From Actinomycetota bacterium (lineage in GTDB: Bacteria > Actinomycetota > CADDZG01 > WHSQ01), in the NCBI GenBank assembly GCA_030446465.1, contig JAUJNI010000002.1:75386-139385 (forward strand): a DNA stretch of 64,000 bases, written 5' to 3'. Shown here one piece after another: positions 8,871-17,673 of this stretch. The notes below the pieces were generated by a model, which worked only from the letters and a program-made list of their open reading frames with translations, was not told the origin of the DNA and did not search any database. Position 1 is the first letter of the stretch, and each line of letters begins with the position of its first letter. The translations under genes and the position numbers were made by a program.

Positions 8871-9878
8871 ATGGCCAACGCCAGCGATCGGCACACCGAT
8901 CTTGGTCTCAAGGAAGAAGACCTGACCGAGATGTACCGGTACATGCTGCTTGCTCGCTACTGCGACGAGCGGCAGTGGGCTCTTAACAGACAGGGGAAGG
9001 CGCCTTTCGTGGTGCCGGTGTCAGGACACGAAGCCGCGCAGATCGGCTCGATCTGGGCGTTCGAGCGCGGCAAGGACGTCTTCTGTCCCTACTACCGCGA
9101 CATGGCGCTGTGTCTGGCCGCGGGCTTCACCCCGAAGGATGTCTTCACTGGTCTGTTCGGAAAGGTTGACGACCCCTCGTCCGGTGGACGTCAGATGCCG
9201 GCCCACTGGGGCTCTTCTAAGGCAAACATCATCACGGGATCTTCTCCGATTGCAACGCAGATTCTTCATGCTGCAGGCATCGCCTACTCGAAGAAGTACA
9301 AGCACGAAGATGCCGTGGTCGGTACCTGGTTCGGCGAGGGGGGAACGTCAGAAGGGGACTGGCACGGGGCAATGAACTTTGCCGGCATCCACAAGCTCCC
9401 TCTTGTGTTCGTTTGTGAGAACAACCAGTACGCCATCTCGGTGCACGAGTCCAAGCAGGTCGCCGGACGCGTTTACCTAAGAGCCGAGGGCTACGGGATG
9501 CCGGGGGCCGAGGGCGACGGCAATGACGTCCTCGAGTCCTACAGGTTGACCAAGGAGGCCGTGGATCGTGCCAGGGCAGGTGAGGGGCCATCCCTCATCG
9601 AGCTGCGCACCTACCGGTTCTACTCGCACACCTCGGACGATGACGACCGGACTTACAGGTCGCGGGACGAGGTCGATGAGTGGCGCAGGAAGGATCCGAT
9701 CCCGCGCTTCGAGGAGTACTTGAAGTCGGTGGACGTGCTGGACGACGGCAAGGTCGAACAGATGCGAGAGGCTGCCAGGAGCGATGTGGCGGAAGGCGTC
9801 AAGCAGGCGCAGGAAGCGGATTTCCCCGACCCCAGCTCGGGCGCCAAGAACGTCTACGCCGACCTCGAGGTCGAGTGA
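8871..9878 (+). CDS. 2-oxoacid dehydrogenase E1 alpha subunit
   Basis: A 335-residue TPP-dependent E1 alpha subunit that decarboxylates the 2-oxoacid and acylates the E2 lipoyl group. The TPP/Mg motif appears as GTWFGEGGTSEG...ENNQYAIS (GEG in place of the common GDG, closing with NN). The phosphorylation-loop region reads YRFYSHTSDDDD. The ATG at 8871 is chosen over the upstream TTG at 8856 because GAGGAG sits 7 nt before it and the protein aligns better. It follows lipB by 11 nt and precedes E1 beta. Overall sequence resembles the branched-chain/acetoin-type alpha-beta heterotetramers rather than AceE. Confidence 0.93.
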   Translation: MANASDRHTDLGLKEEDLTEMYRYMLLARYCDERQWALNRQGKAPFVVPVSGHEAAQIGSIWAFERGKDVFCPYYRDMALCLAAGFTPKDVFTGLFGKVDDPSSGGRQMPAHWGSSKANIITGSSPIATQILHAAGIAYSKKYKHEDAVVGTWFGEGGTSEGDWHGAMNFAGIHKLPLVFVCENNQYAISVHESKQVAGRVYLRAEGYGMPGAEGDGNDVLESYRLTKEAVDRARAGEGPSLIELRTYRFYSHTSDDDDRTYRSRDEVDEWRRKDPIPRFEEYLKSVDVLDDGKVEQMREAARSDVAEGVKQAQEADFPDPSSGAKNVYADLEVE

Positions 9879-9897
9879 TGCGGAGGAGGAAGTAGGC

Positions 9898-10881
9898 ATG
9901 GCTGAGAAGACGCTGGTTCAGACGGTTCACGACACTCTCCAGGAAGAGATGCAGCGGGACGACCGTGTCCTCGTGCTCGGCGAGGACGTCGGCGCCCGCG
10001 GCGGGGTGTTCAGAGCGACCATGGGTTTCCTCGACGAGTTCGGCGAGGACCGGGTTATCGACACGCCGCTCGACGAGTGCCTGATCGCGGGAGTCGGTAT
10101 TGGCATGGCTCTCGATGGGCTTCGTCCGGTCGCCGAGATGCAGTTCGCCGATTTCATCTTTCCGGCCTTCAATCAGATCGTCTCCGAGGCGGCGCGCATT
10201 CGCTACCGCAGCAACGGAGACTTTTCTGTGCCGCTCGTCATTCGCGCTCCTTACGGCGGCGGCGTGCATGGGGCGCTTTACCACTCGCAGTCCATCGAGG
10301 CTTTCTTTGCGCATGTCCCGGGCCTGAAAGTCGTGCTGCCCTCGACTCCCTATGACGTCAAGGGCATGCTGATCCAGGCGATCGAAGATGAGGATCCCGT
10401 TCTCTTCCTCGAGCACAAGAAGACCTACAGGCTGATCAAGGGCGAGGTCCCCGACGATCGTTATCGGGTCGAGTTCGGCAGAGCCGAGGTCCGGCGCCAG
10501 GGAACGGATCTGACCTGCGTCTCCTACGGACTGATGCACCACTTCTGCGTGGAGGCCGCCGAGCGGCTGGCCGGCGACGGCATCGAGGTCGAGGTCATCG
10601 ATTTGAGAAGCATCTATCCCCTGGACATGGACACCGTGCTTCAGTCCGTCGGCAAGACCAACAAGGCGATGATCGTTTACGAGGACAACAAGTTCCTGGG
10701 GGCGGGAGCAGAGGTCGCCGCACAGATCGCCGAGCAAGCCCTTTACGATCTCGACGCTCCGATCGTCAGGGTGGCCGGTCCGCACGTTCCTGCCATGCCC
10801 TACGCGCCGACGCTCGAGCACTGGTTTTTGCCCGATGCCGACAGGATCGAGCAAGAGATGCGCAAGCTCGCCGGATACTAA
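9898..10881 (+). CDS. 2-oxoacid dehydrogenase E1 beta subunit
   Basis: A 327-residue transketolase-like beta subunit that completes the E1 active site. LGEDVGARGGVFRATMGF near residue 25, DTPLDECLIAGVGIGMA, the FADFIFPAFNQI stretch and the C-terminal transketolase domain with VIDLRSIYPLD are typical. The start ATG has GGAGGAAG 6 nt before it. It is 19 nt after E1 alpha and 13 nt before lipA, in one transcription unit. Confidence 0.94.
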   Translation: MAEKTLVQTVHDTLQEEMQRDDRVLVLGEDVGARGGVFRATMGFLDEFGEDRVIDTPLDECLIAGVGIGMALDGLRPVAEMQFADFIFPAFNQIVSEAARIRYRSNGDFSVPLVIRAPYGGGVHGALYHSQSIEAFFAHVPGLKVVLPSTPYDVKGMLIQAIEDEDPVLFLEHKKTYRLIKGEVPDDRYRVEFGRAEVRRQGTDLTCVSYGLMHHFCVEAAERLAGDGIEVEVIDLRSIYPLDMDTVLQSVGKTNKAMIVYEDNKFLGAGAEVAAQIAEQALYDLDAPIVRVAGPHVPAMPYAPTLEHWFLPDADRIEQEMRKLAGY

Positions 10882-10894
10882 GGATCACCCAGAC

Positions 10895-11893
10895 GTGGCT
10901 CAGTTCCTGACCTCGACCATCACGACTCGCAAAGACTCCGAGCGAGACCTCAGACGAGGCATGCCTCTGCGCGACGCCCCCGGTGACTTCGCTCCTCGCC
11001 CACAGCGAAGGCCGGAGTGGCTCAAGGTCAGGGTTCAGCACGGTGACAACTTCACCGAGCTGCGCAACATCATGCGGCAGCGTGGTCTCCACACGGTGTG
11101 CGAAGAAGCGAGCTGCCCCAACATCTACGAATGCTGGGAAGCGCGCGAGGCAACCTTCTTGCTGGGCGGTGACCTCTGCACGAGACGTTGCAGCTTCTGC
11201 GACGTCATGACCGCAAAGCCGCAGCCGCTCGACCAACAAGAGCCGGTCAAGATCGCGGAGGCGGTCCGGCTCATGGGACTCAGGTTCGCGGTCGTCACGG
11301 GTGTGGCGCGCGACGATCTCGAGGATGCAGGGTCGGCCCACTGGGCGGCCACCATCGAAGCGATACGCGGAGCATCTCCCGAGTGCGGCATCGAGGTGCT
11401 GATCCCCGACTTCAAGGGCCGCAAAGAGGAGCCCCGCGAGTCGCTGAGACGAGTGATCGAGGCGAAGCCCGACGTGCTTGCGCACAACCTCGAGACGGTG
11501 CCCCGGCTCCATCCGAAGATCCGCCCCGGCTTCGGCTACCGAGCGAGCCTCGATCTGTTGGCATGGGCCAAGGAGCTGCGTCCCAACCAGGTCACCAAGA
11601 GCAACATCATCGTCGGCATGGGCGAGCGCGAGGAAGAGGTTTACGGGGCCATGAGGGACCTGCGAGAGGTGGGCTGCGACGTGCTGACCATCGGGCAGTA
11701 TCTCCAGCCGAGCGTCTCGTGGCATCTCCCCGTCGATCGCTGGGCGCACCCGGAGGAGTTCGCTCGCTTCAAGGCCTACGGCGAGCACGAGCTCGACTTC
11801 GCGTGGGTCGAGTCGGGCCCCCTGGTTCGCTCGAGCTATCACGCCGGCAAGCAATACCGCAGCGCAGCGGCCCGGCTGACCTCCAGGCCGTAG
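10895..11893 (+). CDS. lipA: Lipoyl synthase (radical SAM)
   Basis: A 332-residue radical-SAM enzyme that inserts two sulfurs into octanoyl-E2. The auxiliary cluster motif CEEASCPNIYEC and the radical-SAM motif CTRRCSFC are both intact, as is the C-terminal R-S-S-Y-H segment that ligates the auxiliary cluster. I place the start at GTG 10895, with AAGGA 10 nt before it; ATG 10961 is a shorter alternative. Together with lipB and E2 this gives the full endogenous lipoylation route in one operon. Confidence 0.94.
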   Translation: MAQFLTSTITTRKDSERDLRRGMPLRDAPGDFAPRPQRRPEWLKVRVQHGDNFTELRNIMRQRGLHTVCEEASCPNIYECWEAREATFLLGGDLCTRRCSFCDVMTAKPQPLDQQEPVKIAEAVRLMGLRFAVVTGVARDDLEDAGSAHWAATIEAIRGASPECGIEVLIPDFKGRKEEPRESLRRVIEAKPDVLAHNLETVPRLHPKIRPGFGYRASLDLLAWAKELRPNQVTKSNIIVGMGEREEEVYGAMRDLREVGCDVLTIGQYLQPSVSWHLPVDRWAHPEEFARFKAYGEHELDFAWVESGPLVRSSYHAGKQYRSAAARLTSRP

Positions 11894-12033
11894 GAGGGCC
11901 GGGGTCGCAAAGTGGCCACCAAGAGAAACAGTCGAAAACTTCACATGGCTCTTGCACGATGCTCAATAAAGGCCTTTACCGTGCGTCTTGTCTCTCCGAG
12001 ACTGAGCCGTCGCCCGATTGAGAGGAGTTTGAG

Positions 12034-13215
12034 ATGCGACATCGACTGAGCCGAGTGACGCTCCTGCTGGTTGCGGGCGCCCTGGTATTGAGTGCCTGCT
12101 CTGGGGACGACACTGCCCAGCAAGCAGAAGAGGACCCAAAGGGAACGCTGGTCGACTCCATCAACGCTCTGGCGGACACCGACTCCCTGAGTGTCACCCT
12201 TAGCCTGCAGTCGGACCCGGAGTCGCTGGCGGCCCTCGCGTCTGAGGACGGTACCGAGCTCTCGAGTGAGGACGCACAGAAGATCCTCGACTCGTCGATC
12301 ACTATCGCCGCGAGAAAGGGAGAGAGCGAGGACGACGGTCAGGCTCAAGTCACCGTCAACGTCGCCGGCAACGACGCCATAGAGATGAGGCTCCTCGACC
12401 AAACGCTGTTCCTGCGGGCGGATGCTCGGGGGCTGGCGGAGACCTTCGGGCAGGACCCCGCAACCCTCGACGCGCTTGGTCAGCAGGCAGCGGCTGCAGG
12501 GCTCGATTTCGTCGAGCCCGCCCTCAATGGCGAGTGGCTGGCCCTCGAGGGCCTCGATCAGCTTGCGCAGCAATTCGGCGGGGCCGCTCCCACCCCAAGC
12601 GCGGAGCAGCAGGAGCAGCTCCTCAGGGATCTTAGCGACGCGTTCGAGAGCACGGGAGAGGTGACCTCCGAAGGCGAGGATGACGTTGGTTCCCATCTCG
12701 TCGTCACCGTCCCCTTGCGAGACATTTACGAAGAGCTGCTGGACAACGCGGAGTCCCTCACCGGCTCGGTTCCCGGCGCAAGCCTTCCTCCCGCAAGTGA
12801 GGTGCCCGACGAGGAGGTCACGCTTGACGCGTGGGTGAGGGACGGCCGCCTTGCTCAGCTCGAGGTCGACTTCCTCCAGTTCGCCGAGATGTCAGACGAA
12901 GAAGTTCCGGAGGGAGTGGAGCGGTTCGCTCTGCGGCTTTCGCTCGAGGAGTTCGACGAAGAGATCGCTGCTCCCGAGGACGCCGTCGACGTTGACCTGC
13001 AGCAGCTATTGCAAGCCGTAGGGGGCGGCCTCGGGGGTCCCCCCGCAGACCCGGGCGGCGGGACCACCACCGGCGAGATCCCCGGCCTTCCCGGCGTCAC
13101 CTGCGAACAGCTTGCTGCCCAAAACCCCGAGGACATCAAAGCCGCCCTCCAGGCCGACCCGAACCTTCTGCAGCAAGTCGACCAGGCGTGCCCGGAGCTG
13201 GGGCTGAACCCCTAG
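12034..13215 (+). CDS. Secreted lipoprotein, unknown function
   Basis: A 393-residue acidic lipoprotein. The signal peptide MRHRLSRVTLLLVAGALVLSAC ends in a good lipobox (LSAC, cysteine at about 22). The mature part has long runs of Glu/Asp/Ala/Leu, several DTDSLSVTLSL-like strands and a Gly/Pro-rich linker (about 330-350), then a short C-terminal domain with two cysteines (TCEQL and ACPEL) that could form a disulfide. GAGAGGAG precedes the ATG. General layout resembles the lipoprotein at 4181 but without clear sequence identity. No function assigned. Confidence 0.75.
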   Translation: MRHRLSRVTLLLVAGALVLSACSGDDTAQQAEEDPKGTLVDSINALADTDSLSVTLSLQSDPESLAALASEDGTELSSEDAQKILDSSITIAARKGESEDDGQAQVTVNVAGNDAIEMRLLDQTLFLRADARGLAETFGQDPATLDALGQQAAAAGLDFVEPALNGEWLALEGLDQLAQQFGGAAPTPSAEQQEQLLRDLSDAFESTGEVTSEGEDDVGSHLVVTVPLRDIYEELLDNAESLTGSVPGASLPPASEVPDEEVTLDAWVRDGRLAQLEVDFLQFAEMSDEEVPEGVERFALRLSLEEFDEEIAAPEDAVDVDLQQLLQAVGGGLGGPPADPGGGTTTGEIPGLPGVTCEQLAAQNPEDIKAALQADPNLLQQVDQACPELGLNP

Positions 13216-13338
13216 AGCCCTTGCGTTTGGAGGGGCCGAGAGAAACCTCACCTCCAGGCAAACCAAAAGCCGCCCTCGCCACGTATGCATCGGGGACAGC
13301 TAAGACTCAGCTGTCCCATCGACGAAAGAGGTGCACAC

Positions 13339-13764
13339 GTGCGAAAGAAGGTGCTGATCGCGCTGGCCGCGGCCACTCTGGGAACAGCATTGGTTCAGGG
13401 GCCGCTAGCGAACGCGGTACCCCTTCAGCAAAGACCGACCTGCCAGGGTGAGCCTGCGACGATCTTCTTCCCGGGTACCGGATCGACTTCAACTGCTGTC
13501 TCGGGCTCGAGTGGGGACGATGTGATCGTGACGGGCAACGGGCCGGACAGCGTCGACGGCAACGGCGGACGGGACATCATCTGTACCAGAGGCGGCCCCG
13601 ACACCATCCGTGGTGGTCGCGGAGATGACCGGGTGCGCGGTGGTAGGGGGGCCGACAGGTTGAAGGGCAACCGGGGCTTGGACCGGGCCAACGGTGGCAA
13701 GGGCACCCAAGACGTTTGCGCAGCGGAGCGGGAGAGGGCCTGCGAGGGTAACTTGGGCGACTGA
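13339..13764 (+). CDS. Secreted protein with RTX-like glycine/aspartate repeats
   Basis: A 141-residue protein with a cleavable signal peptide (MRKKVLIALAAATLGTALVQ, cleavage near ANA-VPL). Residues 55-120 hold about six copies of a nine-residue GGxGxDxhxG-like repeat (GNGPDSVDG, GNGGRDIIC, GRGDDRVRG, GRGADRLKG), the calcium-binding beta-roll pattern of RTX proteins. Four cysteines in the mature part suggest two disulfides. RTX proteins are usually far longer and sent out by type I systems; this one uses a Sec signal. The GTG at 13339 is chosen because GAAAGAGG lies 8 nt before it and the signal peptide begins there. Confidence 0.8.
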   Translation: MRKKVLIALAAATLGTALVQGPLANAVPLQQRPTCQGEPATIFFPGTGSTSTAVSGSSGDDVIVTGNGPDSVDGNGGRDIICTRGGPDTIRGGRGDDRVRGGRGADRLKGNRGLDRANGGKGTQDVCAAERERACEGNLGD

Positions 13765-13794
13765 ACCAGATGCTTCCGCAACTCGATCCAAGAG

Positions 13795-13817
13795 GCCCCC
13801 AGCGTCGTGCCGGGGGC
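13795..13817. terminator. Rho-independent terminator, possibly bidirectional
   Basis: GCCCCC (13795-13800) pairs with GGGGGC (13812-13817) and is followed by TTCTT on the + strand. It lies between the RTX-like gene and the convergent small gene ending at 13826, so it may stop both. Confidence 0.65.
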
Positions 13818-13825
13818 TTCTTGCA

Positions 13826-14038
13826 TCACTGGTTTCTCTTGTCGGCCGTGACCTTTCCGTGGCGGGTGCTGGTTGCCCGAGTGGTCTGTACATCTTGGGG
13901 CCGTCCCGACTCGTAGAGACTCTCTTGGTCCCCGGTGATCTCTGACTCTGCGGGGTGCTGCTGCTGGTACTCCTGCTGTTCGGCGGCGGCCTGTCTCTTC
14001 TTTGAGAGCCCCCGCTTGATCATCTCTTTCAGGTTCAT
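13826..14038 (-). CDS. Small charged hypothetical protein
   Basis: A 70-residue, strongly hydrophilic protein read leftward from ATG 14038 with AAGGGA before it. It begins with a basic helix (KEMIKRGLSKKRQAAAEQQ) and ends in a Gln/Ser/Arg-rich, probably disordered tail. There is no membrane segment, cysteine or known motif. It is divergent from the short-chain dehydrogenase gene and shares a terminator with the RTX-like gene. Real coding status is uncertain. Confidence 0.45.
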   Translation of the reverse strand: MNLKEMIKRGLSKKRQAAAEQQEYQQQHPAESEITGDQESLYESGRPQDVQTTRATSTRHGKVTADKRNQ

Positions 14039-14163
14039 CGCTGGTCCCTTTTCGGTCGTGACCGGATTGCTCGGGGTGCCCGCGCCCGGCCTCTGAGTGC
14101 GTCCCTCTTAAGGTATCCGAAGGCCGGGGGCATCTGTTAACGAGCTCGAGCGAAGGGAGCGTC

Positions 14164-14979
14164 ATGCAGCTGAGGGGAGCGGTCGGGATTGTCACAGGCG
14201 CGTCGCGCGGACTCGGCGTCTACATCGCCGAGCGCCTCGCGTCCAAGGGCGTGGATCTGGCACTGGCGGCCCGTTCTGAGGATGATCTCGAGGCCACGGC
14301 CGAGCTAGTGGGCCTGCACGGCGTCAGAGTCATCACGGTTGCTACCGACGTCACCAGGAACAAAGATTTGCAGAACCTCGTCGACGCGGCGTCGGCCGAC
14401 CTCGGCCCCGTCGACGTGCTCATTAACAACGCAGGCATCGAACAGGTCGGGCGCTTCGAGGAGCTGACACCGATGGACATCCAATCGACCCTTCACACCA
14501 ACGTTCTTGCGGTCGAGCTGCTGACTCGCTTTGCAGTGCCGGGGATGATCGAGCGCAAGAGGGGTCACATCGTCAACATCGCGTCCCTCGCGGGGAAGAC
14601 GGCGGTGCCTTACAACACCGTCTACTCGTCGTCCAAGCATGCCGTCGTTGGTTTCTCGTGGTCGCTTCGCGAAGAGCTGAGGCCCCACGGAATCGGAGTG
14701 TCGGTCGTATGCCCAGGCTTCGTCAGCGACTCCGGCATGTTCTCCGGCTGGAGCGGCGCCAGGGACGCCCCGAAGATCGTGGGAACTGTGACGCCCGAGA
14801 GCGTAGCTAAGAAGACGACCGCGGCGATCGAGAAGAATCGGGCCGAGGTCATCGTCTCGGGGCCGATGGGCCGGGCCGTCGACGTCTTCAATGCCGTGTC
14901 TGTAGACGCGACTGCGTTGGTCGCCCGGCGCTCAGGTCTTTATGACTTCCTCGAGCGGGAGGCCGGCGCAAGAGGCTAG
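14164..14979 (+). CDS. Short-chain dehydrogenase/reductase
   Basis: A 271-residue classical SDR. The cofactor motif TGASRGLG (about 11-18), DV at about 60, NNAG (about 89-92), the catalytic serine in NIASLAG and the YSSSK active site are all present and evenly spaced. Arg at the end of the second strand (AARSED) favours NADPH. The start ATG has GAAGGGAG 4 nt before it. It stands alone between a divergent small gene and the ferredoxin. Substrate cannot be inferred. Confidence 0.9.
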   Translation: MQLRGAVGIVTGASRGLGVYIAERLASKGVDLALAARSEDDLEATAELVGLHGVRVITVATDVTRNKDLQNLVDAASADLGPVDVLINNAGIEQVGRFEELTPMDIQSTLHTNVLAVELLTRFAVPGMIERKRGHIVNIASLAGKTAVPYNTVYSSSKHAVVGFSWSLREELRPHGIGVSVVCPGFVSDSGMFSGWSGARDAPKIVGTVTPESVAKKTTAAIEKNRAEVIVSGPMGRAVDVFNAVSVDATALVARRSGLYDFLEREAGARG

Positions 14980-15070
14980 AGCCACCCACAAGCGCACAAT
15001 CAGGCTCACAGCGCGGGGCGCGCCGTTATGATCCCCCCGAACGAGCAAATCACCCAGGAGGAGCAGGTAC

Positions 15071-15370
15071 ATGACGTACGTCATAGCTGAGCCTTGCATC
15101 GGCGTGAAAGACCGGGCGTGCGTCGACGAATGTCCGGTCGACTGCATCTACGAGGGCGAGGAGCAGCTCTGGATCCACCCCGAGGAGTGCGTGGACTGCG
15201 ACGCCTGTCTTCCCGCCTGCCCCGTGGACGCCATCTATCCCGCTGACAGCGTCCCGGCCGAGTGGGCCGAGTACACCGCGGCCCAGGCACGCTGGTTCGA
15301 GGAGCACCCCGAGGCTTCTGGCGGCGCCATGGAGAGTCCCTTCGCGCCTGCAGAGGAGCGCGGCGAGTAG
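15071..15370 (+). CDS. fdxA: 7Fe ferredoxin ([3Fe-4S][4Fe-4S])
   Basis: A 99-residue ferredoxin. Cysteines at 9, 17 and 50 fit the [3Fe-4S] ligands and 21, 40, 43 and 46 fit the [4Fe-4S] ligands, with an extra Cys25, the pattern of Azotobacter FdI and mycobacterial FdxA. The C-terminal 45 residues form the acidic long tail of that group. AGGAGGAG precedes the ATG. A ferredoxin-dependent 2-oxoacid oxidoreductase (korAB) starts 440 bp downstream, which makes it the likely electron acceptor; that link is inference. Confidence 0.92.
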   Translation: MTYVIAEPCIGVKDRACVDECPVDCIYEGEEQLWIHPEECVDCDACLPACPVDAIYPADSVPAEWAEYTAAQARWFEEHPEASGGAMESPFAPAEERGE

Positions 15371-15429
15371 AGACAGGGGTCACGACGGGCCCGCGGTTGG
15401 CCGCCCGTCCTGCCGTCCCCGGTGTTGTG

Positions 15430-15648
15430 ATGCCCAAGCCCCCGGACGATTGGAATCCTTACCTCGGCCGCAAGGTCAGCCTGCGCTACGTGGTGCCGCA
15501 GGAGGAACACCGCCACACCGAGCTGGTCGGCGTGCTGCAACGGGTGGGGACCGACAGCCACGGCGCCTCGACGATCAAGGTGATGGACAAAAGAGGCTGG
15601 AGCCACGAGGTCGTCCAGGCCAACATCGTGGCGGTCAAGATCTTCTAG
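15430..15648 (+). CDS. Small SH3-barrel-like protein
   Basis: A 72-residue protein starting at ATG 15430. The pattern (LGRKVSLRYVV, ELVGVLQRV, STIKVMDKRG, EVVQANIVAVKIF) suggests a five-strand SH3/LSm-like barrel. It resembles the small N-terminal barrel of actinobacterial GNAT proteins often encoded after fdxA, but no acetyltransferase domain follows. No strong ribosome-binding site is visible; translation could be coupled to fdxA, 60 nt upstream. Function unknown. Confidence 0.55.
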   Translation: MPKPPDDWNPYLGRKVSLRYVVPQEEHRHTELVGVLQRVGTDSHGASTIKVMDKRGWSHEVVQANIVAVKIF

Positions 15649-15661
15649 CCGCTCGTCCGGT

Positions 15662-15696
15662 GGACGTGTACCAACCGAACCGGTGCGCAGATGTCC
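15662..15696. repeat. Intergenic hairpin repeat, copy 3
   Basis: GGACGTGT (15662-15669) faces AGATGTCC (15689-15696), with inner ACCG-AA-CCGGT. The sequence matches the hairpin repeats at 2077 and 2149 in order and length (35 nt each), 13.5 kb away. Confidence 0.65.
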
Positions 15697-15813
15697 AATG
15701 AACGATGAACGGAGGCCGCGACCAGGGCTTTTGACGCTCGTATGAGTTTGCCGCTGGTAGGATCGGGCAAGACCAAGACTTCTACTTGACCCTTTAGGGG
15801 GGACTCCCACTAG

Positions 15814-17673
15814 ATGTCGACCCAGATCGCCCCGCCACAGAGGCCGGGGACCGATCGAAAAGAGCTCGACCAAGTCGTCATCCGCTTTGCGGGTGACTCG
15901 GGCGACGGAATGCAGCTCACGGGTGATCGCTTCACCAGCGCGACGGCATTCTTCGGAAACGACCTAGCGACGCAACCCGACTTTCCTGCCGAGATTCGCG
16001 CTCCGGCCGGCACCATTCCCGGCGTCTCGGCCTTTCAGATCCACTTTTCGGATCACGACATCCTGACGCCTGGGGACCAACCCGGCGTGCTCGTAGCTAT
16101 GAATCCCGCGGCGCTCAAGGCGAACATCAGCGACCTTCTGAGCGGGGGCCTCCTGATCGTCAACAACGACAGCTTCGAAGACCGGAACTTGGAGAAGGCC
16201 GGGTACGCGGCCAACCCGCTCGAGGACGGTTCGCTGTCGGGTTACCAGGTGTTCGAGATTCCGATGACGTCCATGACGATCGAGTCCGTCAAGGACACAG
16301 GAGTGAGCAAGAAGGAGGGCGAGCGGGCCAAGAACATGTTCGCCCTAGGAGTGATCTCGTGGATGTACGGGCGACCGCTCGAGCCGACGATCGACTGGCT
16401 CGAGCGCAAGTTCGCCAAGAAACCTCAGATCTCGCAGGCCAACGTCGCGGCCCTCAAGGCGGGGCATGCGTTCGGCGAGACCGCCGAGCTGAGCGCCTTC
16501 GAGGTCAAGCCGGCGTCTCTGGCCCCCGGCACCTACCGCAGGATCACCGGCAACCAGGCGCTTGCCTATGGGTTGATCGCGGCGAGCGTGCACTCCAAGC
16601 TCCCACTGTTCTTGGGCAGCTACCCCATCACGCCCGCGTCCGACATCCTGCACGAGCTGTCGCGTCACAAGAACTTCGGAGTGAGGACCATCCAGGCAGA
16701 GGACGAGATAGCTGCGGCTGGAATGGCGCTGGGCGCGGCTTTCTCGGGGCATCTCGGGGTGACAACGACGTCGGGACCGGGACTCGACCTGAAGTCGGAG
16801 ACCCTCGGGCTTGCCTTTGCCCTCGAGCTGCCGATGATCGTCATCGACATCCAGCGCGGCGGACCATCGACGGGTCTGCCGACCAAGACAGAGCAGTCCG
16901 ATCTGTTGCACGCAATGTTCGGCCGGCACGGGGAGGCGCCGCTCCCCATAGTCGCCTCTTACTCCCCGGCGTCGTGCTTCTGGGCGGCGATCGAGTCGGC
17001 ACGCATCGCCCTCAAGTACATGACCCCCGTGATATTGCTGTCGGACGGCTACATCGCCAACGGCGCGGAGCCGTGGCGCATCACCGCGACCGAGAAGCTT
17101 CCTGATATCTCGGTGCCCTTTGCCACTCAACCGAATGTCGGCGACGACTTCTGGCCTTACTTGCGCGACGACGAAACTTTGTCGCGCCCGTGGGCGATCC
17201 CCGGGACGCCCGGGCTCGAGCACCGCGTCGGGGGCCTGGAAAAGGCCGACGGCACCGGCAACATCTCCTACGACCCCGACAACCACCACCTCATGACCGA
17301 GCTTCGTCAAGCGAAGGTAAAGGCCATCGAAGAGGACATCGATCCTCTCGAGTGGACCGGCGACGACGACGCAGAGGTACTAGTGCTTGGTTGGGGCGGC
17401 ACCTACGGCGCTATCGGCGCCGCCTGCCGACGTGTGCGCGCCAGGGGCAAGAAGGTGGCGCGGGCTCACCTCAAACACATGAATCCTTTTCCCAGGAACA
17501 CAGAGGAGGTCCTCAGGCGGTTCGACAAGATCATCGTGCCCGAGCTCAACATGGGGCAGCTCAGCAAGCTGATCCGCGCCGACTTCCTCATCGATGTGAT
17601 CCCCGTCAACAAGGTCAAAGGCCTGCCCTTCAGGGCGTCGGAGCTCGAAGCGAAGATATTGGAGCTGATGTAA
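15814..17673 (+). CDS. korA: 2-oxoacid:ferredoxin oxidoreductase alpha subunit (gamma-alpha fusion)
   Basis: A 619-residue subunit. Residues 20-210 are the gamma domain (FAGDSGDGMQLTGDRF, then PAEIRAPAGT), fused to the alpha domain with GNQALAYGLIAAS, the YPITPASDI motif (about 270-278), EDEIAAAGMALGA, GPGLDLKSE and the C-terminal domain II. With korB it oxidatively decarboxylates 2-oxoglutarate or a similar oxoacid and reduces ferredoxin, or runs in reverse. The partner korB follows with no gap. AGGGGGG is 10 nt before the ATG. The organism thus has both NAD-linked and ferredoxin-linked oxoacid oxidation in this window. Confidence 0.93.
   Translation: MSTQIAPPQRPGTDRKELDQVVIRFAGDSGDGMQLTGDRFTSATAFFGNDLATQPDFPAEIRAPAGTIPGVSAFQIHFSDHDILTPGDQPGVLVAMNPAALKANISDLLSGGLLIVNNDSFEDRNLEKAGYAANPLEDGSLSGYQVFEIPMTSMTIESVKDTGVSKKEGERAKNMFALGVISWMYGRPLEPTIDWLERKFAKKPQISQANVAALKAGHAFGETAELSAFEVKPASLAPGTYRRITGNQALAYGLIAASVHSKLPLFLGSYPITPASDILHELSRHKNFGVRTIQAEDEIAAAGMALGAAFSGHLGVTTTSGPGLDLKSETLGLAFALELPMIVIDIQRGGPSTGLPTKTEQSDLLHAMFGRHGEAPLPIVASYSPASCFWAAIESARIALKYMTPVILLSDGYIANGAEPWRITATEKLPDISVPFATQPNVGDDFWPYLRDDETLSRPWAIPGTPGLEHRVGGLEKADGTGNISYDPDNHHLMTELRQAKVKAIEEDIDPLEWTGDDDAEVLVLGWGGTYGAIGAACRRVRARGKKVARAHLKHMNPFPRNTEEVLRRFDKIIVPELNMGQLSKLIRADFLIDVIPVNKVKGLPFRASELEAKILELM

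Noticed and set aside
9799..11944. Two long minus-strand frames opposite E1 beta and lipA
   Set aside because: Both are antisense shadows of strongly conserved genes and contain no recognisable domain.
16345..17310. 321-codon minus-strand frame opposite korA
   Set aside because: Antisense to a conserved catalytic region; composition is GC-driven and no motif is visible.
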